Of a stretch of DNA of 30,179 nt, positions 14,368-20,983 are shown piece after piece. Source of the stretch: a virus; the IMG/VR virus record IMGVR_UViG_3300017971_002764, positions 1 through 30,179 of that record; one strand, given 5' to 3'. How positions within the stretch are numbered: position 1 is the stretch's first letter; each line of letters begins with the position of its first letter. The position numbers and the translations under genes are program-made. Below the pieces are notes generated by a model. It had not been told where the DNA came from. It worked only from the letters and a program-made list of their open reading frames with translations, and did no database searches.

Positions 14368-15744
14368 ATGGCTATCAGTTTTAGCGGAGGTTCTGCGCTC
14401 AACCCATCTAGTTGGGGCGATAAGCTTGCTTCTGGTGAAAAGAAAGTTCGTAAAACATTTGGATTTGACGAGTCAGAGCAAAGACAAAAAGAATCTGAAA
14501 TGAGGGCTCAGGCTCAGGAAGAATATGGCCAGCAAGAAATTCTTCGCGGTCAGATGGGGCGTACAGGCCAAAAATATATCCAAGATGTTCGCAGGCAATA
14601 CGAAGGATATAAGCCGCAGGCTGCGCAGATTCAAAAAGACTTGGATCTATACAACCAGCAAAGACAAAACGATATTTTTGCTGTTGAGAGTGAATTTCAA
14701 AATAACCTTGATACCTTAAAAAGGCAGACGGAACAGCAAGCGACTGATGCTCGCCAGACTTATACCAATGACATTCAACCTAAGCAAAAAGAGCTAATGG
14801 AACGCTCAATGCAAAACGCTTCTCAGGCTATGAGTCTACAAGATGCAATGAGCATGGATAACCAAGTCACTCAGGCTTATGAGAGATTGGCAGGTGGTGA
14901 GAGGCAACGCGGGCTAGCTGATTTTGGCGTGCTTTCAGCTCTTGGAGCGCAAGCTATGGCTGGTCAGATGCGCGGGCCTATGACGGTAGGTCAGCAACAG
15001 GCAATGCAAGCCGTAGGTCAACAGCAAGCATCACAAGCCTTCTCTAGAACTCAGCGCCGCATGGATGAGCTTAGACAGCAAGGTTTAGAAGCTTCTCGCG
15101 GCTGGTATGAGACGGGGCAAAGAGCTCAAGATAGAGCCGCAGGGCGTATAGGTGAATACGAAGCCGGAGGTAGACGAGCAAGGGACGAACAAACTGGATA
15201 TCGTGGCGAAATAGGCGCATACGATCAAGCTAGACGCGGATCAAGGGATTACGCATCGGCTGAAAAATACGGGTTACAGCGTGAATCTGCGGGGCGTAGG
15301 GGGCAAACTCTCGCAGAACAGCAAGCAGCCGAACAGGGTTTGCTTGGAATGCAATATGATCTAGACATGCAAAACCGATTACAAGAACAGCAGAATATCT
15401 CTCAACGTTATGGGCAACAAAGAGCTATTGACGTTGGGACGCTTCAAAGATTAGGCGGGCAGGCCGCAGGTGGTAGACAGATGCTTGGCTCTTTGATTGG
15501 AGCTGGAGCAACCCTTGGCGCTGGGGCTATGGGCGGCAGTGCTGGCAGTGGCGGCATGGGTCAGGCTGTAGCTGGTGGTTTTGCTCAAGGCATTGGCCAA
15601 GGTATGGCTAGCAACCAAGGTGCATATTCAGCTGGTCCATCTTACCAACAACCACCTGGATACAACCAACCACAACCTAGATCGATGGGCTATCAGCCTA
15701 GATATGGTGGCGTTCAAGGCCGCATGGGGTATCAATACGCATGA
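14368..15744 (+). CDS. Gln-rich coiled-coil protein with C-terminal glycine zipper, putative ejection protein
   Basis: This is a 458-aa protein. Residues ~30-180 are coiled-coil-like and very rich in Gln, Glu and Arg (ESEQRQKESEMRAQAQEEYG, DLYNQQRQND). Residues ~195-350 hold Gln/Arg/Gly-rich repeats (GRIGEYEAGGRRARDEQTG). Residues ~370-412 are a glycine zipper (MLGSLIGAGATLGAGAMGG, VAGGFAQGIGQG). The tail is Pro/Gln/Tyr/Gly-rich (SYQQPPGYNQPQPRSMGYQP). Proteins of this kind placed directly after the nozzle gene are internal virion proteins of short-tailed phages, such as T7 gp14, which enter the host and form a channel. GAGGG lies 8 bases before ATG 14368. Role inferred from composition and position, not from homology. 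Confidence 0.55.
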   Translation: MAISFSGGSALNPSSWGDKLASGEKKVRKTFGFDESEQRQKESEMRAQAQEEYGQQEILRGQMGRTGQKYIQDVRRQYEGYKPQAAQIQKDLDLYNQQRQNDIFAVESEFQNNLDTLKRQTEQQATDARQTYTNDIQPKQKELMERSMQNASQAMSLQDAMSMDNQVTQAYERLAGGERQRGLADFGVLSALGAQAMAGQMRGPMTVGQQQAMQAVGQQQASQAFSRTQRRMDELRQQGLEASRGWYETGQRAQDRAAGRIGEYEAGGRRARDEQTGYRGEIGAYDQARRGSRDYASAEKYGLQRESAGRRGQTLAEQQAAEQGLLGMQYDLDMQNRLQEQQNISQRYGQQRAIDVGTLQRLGGQAAGGRQMLGSLIGAGATLGAGAMGGSAGSGGMGQAVAGGFAQGIGQGMASNQGAYSAGPSYQQPPGYNQPQPRSMGYQPRYGGVQGRMGYQYA

Positions 15745-16193
15745 CCATTTATGCTAAAAGACGATTCAGCGCAGCTATGGGAAAAACTAATATCACCCTT
15801 AGAAGAGCGACTGATATCAAAGATATTATGTGGGGCGTGAAGTATTCCAAACCACAAACTTTAACTACTGATAGACAAGTGGGGAGTACTTATGTCATTC
15901 CTGCTAGTGGTTCTAAAGTTCTTGACGAGCCTTTTGATTATCTGGATATTGACCGCCTTATCATTATGCTCCGTACCAACGGCATTTTAAGACTTACGGT
16001 AAGATCACCGGACCATTCAGCAAGCAAGGTTTTACTAAAGGGAACTGCCGACGTTGCGGGCCAGTATATCTTCACCGACACGATTAAAAGCATTACGGTG
16101 GAGAACCCAACCACAGATGATGCAGAGCTTATCTATATGGCTTTCCAGCTTCCTGATATTGATGATTCTGATAATTTCTGGGGGAGAACATAA
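15741..16193 (+). CDS. hypothetical beta-rich virion protein
   Basis: This is a 150-aa protein that starts in an ATGA overlap with the previous stop. The N-terminus is basic (YAKRRFSAAMGKTNITLRRA). From ~residue 40 it is beta-rich (STYVIPASGSKVLDEPFDYL, DRLIIMLRTNGILRLTV, VAGQYIFTDTIKSITVENPT) and ends in acidic PDIDDSDNFWGRT. The strand pattern matches the small beta-sandwich modules found in phage virion proteins, also seen at the C-terminus of the repeat protein at 24432-25808. No family recognised. It forms a translationally coupled pair with the next gene, also beta-rich and similar in size. Confidence 0.5.
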   Translation: MTIYAKRRFSAAMGKTNITLRRATDIKDIMWGVKYSKPQTLTTDRQVGSTYVIPASGSKVLDEPFDYLDIDRLIIMLRTNGILRLTVRSPDHSASKVLLKGTADVAGQYIFTDTIKSITVENPTTDDAELIYMAFQLPDIDDSDNFWGRT

Positions 16194-16194
16194 A

Positions 16195-16632
16195 GTGAGT
16201 TACACACTTTTCCCAACCAATATGATGCACGTTTACGAGGGGGATGTTGATGACCCTATCTATGGCTCTTTACTTAATTCTATCAGCTACGATGATCGCT
16301 ATGACGTTCTCGCTTTCTCTACTGATGAGTTCACGCTCGGCGCGGGCGATACGAGAACGATCCCAATCCCGAACAATTACGCATCGTCGGAGTGGCAGTA
16401 CCTCTATATCATCGTCGAAGGCGAAGTGAACATAGAAACGACCGCTTTAGATTATGACAACGTGACTTCTATCAAGGGACGCATGATTGGCTATGGTAAT
16501 TCTGACTGGCCAGGGCATAATCAACTTACTACCTACAATGTTTCAGAGATTGAGATTGAAGGTGTTTCATCTAGTAACCGGGTTAGACTGCTTTGGGCAG
16601 TTATCGTAGAACCCGACGACGTTAGGCTTTAA
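16195..16632 (+). CDS. hypothetical beta-rich virion protein
   Basis: This is a 145-aa protein starting at GTG 16195, chosen because GGGGGAG lies 8 bases upstream and just one base separates it from the previous stop; in-frame ATGs farther upstream are inside the previous gene. It is beta-rich and acidic: FSTDEFTLGAGDTRTIPIPN, WQYLYIIVEGEVNIETTALD, YNVSEIEIEGVSSSNRVRLL. No signal peptide or membrane segment is visible. It pairs with the preceding gene of similar size and fold class. A minor tail or decoration protein is inferred from place and strand content. Confidence 0.5.
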   Translation: MSYTLFPTNMMHVYEGDVDDPIYGSLLNSISYDDRYDVLAFSTDEFTLGAGDTRTIPIPNNYASSEWQYLYIIVEGEVNIETTALDYDNVTSIKGRMIGYGNSDWPGHNQLTTYNVSEIEIEGVSSSNRVRLLWAVIVEPDDVRL

Positions 16633-16643
16633 TAGGAGATTTT

Positions 16644-17072
16644 ATGAACTATCGTGTAGGCGTCAAAAGAAAGTGGTTTCCAGGATTTAGAAAGTTTCAC
16701 GTGAAACGTCATGAGGTGCAAACCTATATCCATAGGCCAGAATTAAAGGGCACTCCCCAAGAATTTGTTACAATCGAGCCTAGGCTGATTCTTACTCTCG
16801 TGGATGATTCCATAGTAGTTATCGGTGGAATTATGTTTCATGATTTTAAGATTTATCCAGAGTTTCATATTCAAGAAAGAGAGCGACAAGCTGAAATAGC
16901 TTTTCAGGAAGCGCAGCGGGAAAAGCAAAACGAACAAGCTCGGAAAGCTCAGGAAATAGCTGCAAAAGCTGCGATGGCAGATCAGATTATTGCTCAACAA
17001 AAAGCAGCTCAACAAATGCCTCCACCTCCACCGCAAAATGCGGCTGAATTCGTGGAGAGCGTACCACACTAG
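16644..17072 (+). CDS. hypothetical protein with N-terminal beta domain and Ala/Gln coiled coil
   Basis: This is a 142-aa protein with TAGGAGA before ATG 16644. Residues 1-75 are a compact, basic, beta-rich domain (YRVGVKRKWFPGFRKFHVKR, EPRLILTLVDDSIVVIGGIM, FHDFKIYPEFHI). Residues ~78-125 are a long Gln/Ala/Glu/Lys helix (ERERQAEIAFQEAQREKQNE) and the end is MPPPPPQNAAEFVESVPH. The Gln/Ala-rich helix resembles the neighbouring ejection-type proteins. No family recognised. Confidence 0.5.
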   Translation: MNYRVGVKRKWFPGFRKFHVKRHEVQTYIHRPELKGTPQEFVTIEPRLILTLVDDSIVVIGGIMFHDFKIYPEFHIQERERQAEIAFQEAQREKQNEQARKAQEIAAKAAMADQIIAQQKAAQQMPPPPPQNAAEFVESVPH

Positions 17073-17083
17073 GAGTCTAGGAG

Positions 17084-18493
17084 ATGGGTATTCGTATTCC
17101 ACGATTTGATGCTTCCCCGTACCAAGAAAGCAGACGCCTTGCTGAAGAGGCTCACCGAGAAAAGGTGGGTCAATTCGGTAGGGCTGGTGATGTTATGGCA
17201 GAAAGCGCTTATGGTGCTGGGGCTGGTCTAGCTCAAGCTTTGGATAAAGGAATGTCAGGTTGGGAGCGTGGTACTGAAATGGCTCGCCGTGGTAGAGCTG
17301 AAGAACGCCAACAACGCGCAGAGGACCGACAAACCAGAGCGGAAAAGAGGGCTGAAGAGGAATTTGCGCAGCAACAGAAAATACGCGAAAAGCAAATTGC
17401 TCAAATGGAGCGTAAAGAGCAGTTTCTAGGCGGTGAAGCCGAAGGGCTTGCGGGTGCTCAACCCGGGGAAAGTCGTGAGGAATACGAGTGGCGAACTGCT
17501 ATGCAAACTCCAGCTATGCAGCAAAAGGCCATGCAAACGCAGCAACAAATTGCACAGCAACAATTAGAGGTTGGTCGTCGTCAGCTTAAAGCTCAGGAAA
17601 CCCAAGGCCGCATCAATGAAGCCACCAATGCTTTAGCGATTGCGATGCGTTCGGGCAATCAAGCTCAAGCTCAAGCCATTATTAATCAGTCGGCTGCTGA
17701 TCTAACTCCTGGTCAGATGGCAACCGTTATCAACACCGCTCAGGTTAACGAGCAAGAGCGGTGGGCTATGCAGCAGTATGCGAAATCCCTTAATCCTCAA
17801 TACGGGGAAGCCATTGAGCTAGAATCAGAGATTAGGAAGAATGCTGGGTATTTTGCCGAACTTCAAACATTAGCCACACAATACGAGGACCAGAAAAAAT
17901 GGTATGCCATTGGCGATGTAGGTGAAGGCCAGGCTGCAGAAAACACCGCTGAACAAATAGCCGTTACACTCGACAAAATGGGTGAGCCAGCTCTTGCACA
18001 AGAAGTCAGACAAGAATGGTCGGTAGGCGATCCAACCACGAGATCGGATCGCATTAAGGATGCTATGACACGGGCTATGGGTCGTATCGAAAAGGGCTTA
18101 GTTGTTCGTAAAGATGCTCTAGGGTATTTAGCGGATAGTCCTAGTATGCAAGCGGCCTATAATCAAATGAAACAAGTTCAACTTACTCCCTTAGAAGGCC
18201 CCAGAAAAGGTGAGTTCAATATTCTCACTGGCGGCGTACCTCAAGCTCAGGGAGCGCAGGGCACTAATCAAATGCAACTTCAAGTTCCTGGGATGGGCCA
18301 AGTTCCCATGCAAATGCAACCTGGAGTGCAACAGCCACAGCAACCACCCATGGGAGCGCCAGGTGGACAAATGATCTATACTGGAACCGTACCCGGTGGG
18401 CAGCCACCACCCCAAAACCCTCGAATGTTCTTCCAAGGGGTAATGAGACCTAAGAATGTCCCGGCACAAGGCACAGCCATTAGGAGGCAATAA
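17084..18493 (+). CDS. Gln/Ala-rich helical protein, putative internal virion protein
   Basis: This is a 469-aa protein. Residues ~15-120 are charged coiled coil (ESRRLAEEAHREKVGQFGRA, GRAEERQQRAEDRQTRAEKR), broken by a small AYGAGAGLAQAL stretch near 42-53. The middle is helical with many Gln (MQQKAMQTQQQIAQQQLEVG). The C-terminal ~80 residues are low-complexity Pro/Gln/Gly/Met (QLQVPGMGQVPMQMQPGVQQ). AGGAG lies 8 bases before ATG 17084, and the stop overlaps the next start as TAATG. Its place between two glycine-zipper proteins suggests it belongs to the set of stored ejection proteins. No homology claimed. Confidence 0.5.
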   Translation: MGIRIPRFDASPYQESRRLAEEAHREKVGQFGRAGDVMAESAYGAGAGLAQALDKGMSGWERGTEMARRGRAEERQQRAEDRQTRAEKRAEEEFAQQQKIREKQIAQMERKEQFLGGEAEGLAGAQPGESREEYEWRTAMQTPAMQQKAMQTQQQIAQQQLEVGRRQLKAQETQGRINEATNALAIAMRSGNQAQAQAIINQSAADLTPGQMATVINTAQVNEQERWAMQQYAKSLNPQYGEAIELESEIRKNAGYFAELQTLATQYEDQKKWYAIGDVGEGQAAENTAEQIAVTLDKMGEPALAQEVRQEWSVGDPTTRSDRIKDAMTRAMGRIEKGLVVRKDALGYLADSPSMQAAYNQMKQVQLTPLEGPRKGEFNILTGGVPQAQGAQGTNQMQLQVPGMGQVPMQMQPGVQQPQQPPMGAPGGQMIYTGTVPGGQPPPQNPRMFFQGVMRPKNVPAQGTAIRRQ

Positions 18494-20124
18494 TGCCAGG
18501 TGAAAACCTCGATATAACAATCCAAAGTCCAGATGGCCAAGAAGTTGTGGTTACTGATCGTTCGGTCATGCAAAACCTGCAAGAAGCTGGAATGAATCCT
18601 GTTGGCATATCCGCCGATGGGAATACAATCGAATTCGCTGATCCGGAGGGACAATTTGAAGTCGATACTATTGATGTTCTTCGTAGCTATGGCTATAACG
18701 TCATCGGCATTAAGCCTGCTATGCCCAACGAAAACACTGTTGACCTTGGACTTCGAGCCGCTGTTACAAAGCTCCCAGACGACGACGCAAAACAAGCCTA
18801 TATTGAATCTAAACTTCGCAAAGCCGGTTTCGACGAGCCTAGAGTTATTGGGCAAGGACGGGACTGGCATTTTTACAACCCACACGACGGCGAATGGCAA
18901 GCACTTACTAACCGGCAAGATTGGGATATTTCTGATCTTGTTGAGGTTGGTATGCAAGCCCCCGCAGTACTTGGGGGCGTTGCCGGTGGTGCTCTGGGCG
19001 GTGTTACCGGAGCCGGTGTTGGGGCAATACCTGGAGCCGCCTTAGGTGGGGGAGTAGGGGAATCCCTAACCCGCAGCGCTGTTGCAGCTCTAGACCCAGA
19101 GTTTGCAGACGCTACAACCTTCCAGGAGCAAGCTGGAGAAGTCGCTAAAGAAGTCGGCTTAGGCTTAGCTACGATGGGAGTCTTAAAAGGAGCTGGAAAG
19201 CTCGGTAGCGCAGCTATGGGAAAAGCAATGCCTTTGGCAAAAGCTCCAATTCCAAGAGGGCCGATATCAAGCGCACTTACCGGGGTAGGCATGACAGGTC
19301 AAGCCGCTGGCGCGGTAGCTAGAAAAGGGTTTGGTACCTTAGCTAAACCCCTTCCTACCGATGTTGCTCAATTCATGGTGCCTGGTGTTGGCCAGGTTGC
19401 TGAAGCTGGTTTTTTAGCCGAGCTCCCTAAATATGCTACTCGTGGTCTACCAAAGGCTATGAATTGGGTTAGCCAAAAAACGGGACTTTCTAAATTAGGA
19501 AATATCGCCGAAGAGCTCGCAACTTCCCGTGGCATCCAAAGACCGCTTTATGAGCGCGTAGGTAAAACATTAGCGCAAGAAGCCGATGAACCATTCGAAG
19601 CTAGCTCCCGTGAGATCATGGGTAACATTATGGAGAGAATGGGAGCACCATTAGGACGAATGCAACGTGAGCGAATCATCAAAGGCATAGATGATGATCT
19701 ACTTCAAAAATACCTATCGAGGGAATTAAGTGAAGAGCAACTTTCTGCGCTTAACCGCGAGCTTTCTCGTGCGGTTGGAGCCCCTATGGAAATGGGAGCA
19801 CGATTTGGGCGCATGGGAGAGAAGGCAGGTGAATTTGTTGAACAGCTTGGACGTGTTGGAGAGGCTACGACAAGAGCTACCAGGGGAATTACCAGAGGAC
19901 TTTTTCGCGCTGGCGAAGGCATGGGAAGAGCTGCTGAAGAAACCGGACGAGGACTTAGAGCGGCGGGGTCTATTGGAGGACCCTTGGAATCGTATGGTCT
20001 TACAAGGGAGGCATTACGGACTGGGGGAGATGCTCTTCGCAACAGATACAAAGAACCAGAACTCCCTCCATACTTGAGACAAAAACAACAACCTAACTAT
20101 TTGAAATGGGCTTACGAGCCTTGA
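18493..20124 (+). CDS. large glycine-zipper protein, putative ejection/internal virion protein
   Basis: This is a 543-aa protein. Residues 1-75 are a small alpha/beta domain (LDITIQSPDGQEVVVTDRSV, YGYNVIGIKPAM). Residues ~80-150 (DLGLRAAVTKLPDDDAKQAY, RDWHFYNPHDGEWQALTN) lead into a strong glycine zipper at ~157-189 (APAVLGGVAGGALGGVTGAG, PGAALGGGVGES). The rest is helical with further Gly/Ala patches and an arginine-rich region near 440-510 (GEATTRATRGITRGLFRAGE). This order, small domain then D-W-x-F/Y-x-P linker then glycine zipper, is known to me from phage internal proteins, but I cannot name a family. AGGAGG before ATG 18493, in a TAATG overlap. It ends the ejection-type cluster and is followed by a hairpin. 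Confidence 0.5.
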   Translation: MPGENLDITIQSPDGQEVVVTDRSVMQNLQEAGMNPVGISADGNTIEFADPEGQFEVDTIDVLRSYGYNVIGIKPAMPNENTVDLGLRAAVTKLPDDDAKQAYIESKLRKAGFDEPRVIGQGRDWHFYNPHDGEWQALTNRQDWDISDLVEVGMQAPAVLGGVAGGALGGVTGAGVGAIPGAALGGGVGESLTRSAVAALDPEFADATTFQEQAGEVAKEVGLGLATMGVLKGAGKLGSAAMGKAMPLAKAPIPRGPISSALTGVGMTGQAAGAVARKGFGTLAKPLPTDVAQFMVPGVGQVAEAGFLAELPKYATRGLPKAMNWVSQKTGLSKLGNIAEELATSRGIQRPLYERVGKTLAQEADEPFEASSREIMGNIMERMGAPLGRMQRERIIKGIDDDLLQKYLSRELSEEQLSALNRELSRAVGAPMEMGARFGRMGEKAGEFVEQLGRVGEATTRATRGITRGLFRAGEGMGRAAEETGRGLRAAGSIGGPLESYGLTREALRTGGDALRNRYKEPELPPYLRQKQQPNYLKWAYEP

Positions 20125-20134
20125 AAATATGGTA

Positions 20135-20155
20135 ATAGCGACTAGTTGTTGCTAT
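20135..20155 (+). terminator. hairpin after the ejection-type cluster
   Basis: ATAGCGAC (20135-20142) and GTTGCTAT (20148-20155) form an 8-bp stem with one G-U pair around TAGTT, followed by GCTTTT. It starts 10 bases after the stop of the 543-aa gene. The stem is AT-rich and the T-tract short, so it may attenuate, protect the mRNA or serve as a binding site rather than fully terminate. Confidence 0.35.
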
Positions 20156-20181
20156 GCTTTTGATTGAATTTCAGCCATTAA

Positions 20182-20191
20182 CCTAGCTAGG
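20182..20191 (+). promoter_or_regulatory. 10-bp palindrome overlapping the Shine-Dalgarno site
   Basis: CCTAGCTAGG is a perfect 10-bp palindrome whose last bases are part of the AGGAGG Shine-Dalgarno site of the 147-aa gene at 20203. It could be a protein-binding site, or tie up the ribosome site through mRNA dimer contacts. It may also be chance. Confidence 0.25.
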
Positions 20192-20202
20192 AGGATAATC
20201 AC

Positions 20203-20646
20203 ATGGCTTTTGCAGTTACCGATTATAAGGCTTACGGGGTTGATATCTCCGAGCCGGTTACAAAACGCGCTGTTCAACACTTAGAAATGACAATTACTGG
20301 TCTTGCTGCTGATGTTGATATGGACATTGGCGACCAATCAGGAGCATTTTGGACTGCTGCGGAAGCCGATGGCACTTACGGTGCTACTGCTACTGCATGT
20401 AAAGCAGTTATCGCCGATATCGAAACTAAGGCAGCTCACCGCATTTCTTTCTTCCTTAAGGGCGTTACCGATCTTAAGAAGCTAATCGAAGATGGCGGAA
20501 CAACCGCAGGTGATGACTACTACCTATCAGGTACAACCGTTATGCCTGAAATCACTATTCATACTGCTGAAGGTTTAACTTCTTACAAGTTACACCTAGC
20601 AGTTGCTTTGGATGACGAAGAAAGAGCTGTACGCGCTGGATTCTAA
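20203..20646 (+). CDS. putative abundant virion protein (decoration/head protein candidate)
   Basis: This is a 147-aa acidic protein with no membrane segment. It alternates short helices and strands (AVQHLEMTITGLAADVDMDI, TATACKAVIADIETKAAHRI, SFFLKGVTDLKKLIEDGG, MPEITIHTAEGLTSYKLHLA). No family is recognised. The expression setting is striking: a 78-bp gap upstream with a hairpin, a perfect AGGAGG site 8 bases before ATG 20203, and a textbook Rho-independent terminator directly after it. In this gap-free operon such isolation suggests high or separately tuned expression, as for capsid decoration or cement proteins. The functional call is inference. Confidence 0.55.
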   Translation: MAFAVTDYKAYGVDISEPVTKRAVQHLEMTITGLAADVDMDIGDQSGAFWTAAEADGTYGATATACKAVIADIETKAAHRISFFLKGVTDLKKLIEDGGTTAGDDYYLSGTTVMPEITIHTAEGLTSYKLHLAVALDDEERAVRAGF

Positions 20647-20675
20647 TTCCAAACTGGCCAATTTTAGCTAAAATG

Positions 20676-20703
20676 AACCCAGTCTATCCGGCTGGGTTTT
20701 TTT
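20676..20703 (+). terminator. Rho-independent terminator
   Basis: AACCCAG (20676-20682) pairs perfectly with CTGGGTT (20692-20698) around a 9-base loop and runs into seven T (20697-20703). It lies 30 bp after the stop of the 147-aa gene and just before the next Shine-Dalgarno site. It is the clearest terminator in the window. Confidence 0.85.
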
Positions 20704-20728
20704 CTATGTAATGTTTTTAGGAGGTTTT

Positions 20729-20983
20729 ATGCACCCGCAAACTAAGATTTACGTGGCTTCTATGCTTGGGATGATCCGCCAAGCCTGTGATGGGATTGAA
20801 CTTGCCCTTGGTACCGATGATAGAGCTTCCGTAAATGGTACACTAAAGGACATGACTCCCAACTTTGGGAAAGTCGATGAAAAAGCCTCTTATTTGACTA
20901 AGGAAGAGGACGACAAAGTGGGAGAAATGTTAGGATTGGTTGCAGAACAACCTTTAGAGGAAGAAACTAATGCCAGTGAGTAA
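20729..20983 (+). CDS. small hypothetical protein before portal
   Basis: This is an 84-aa protein from ATG 20729, chosen because AGGAGG lies 5-6 bases upstream; an in-frame ATG at 20711 precedes that site and is unlikely. The N-terminal half is helical (QTKIYVASMLGMIRQACDGI), followed by a polar stretch and an acidic C-terminal helix (TKEEDDKVGEMLGLVAEQPL, EEETNASE). It overlaps the portal start by 14 bp, so the two are probably translated together. No family recognised; a small partner of portal assembly is possible. Confidence 0.55.
   Translation: MHPQTKIYVASMLGMIRQACDGIELALGTDDRASVNGTLKDMTPNFGKVDEKASYLTKEEDDKVGEMLGLVAEQPLEEETNASE

Noticed and set aside
18376-18957. A 193-aa leftward open frame
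   Set aside because: It lies opposite two well-supported rightward genes with good ribosome sites, has no motif, and no leftward promoter or ribosome site was found.
18873-19292. Leftward Pro/Ala/Ser-rich frame
   Set aside because: It is the complement of the Gly/Ala-rich zipper codons in the 543-aa gene; such codons give long Pro/Ala frames by composition alone.
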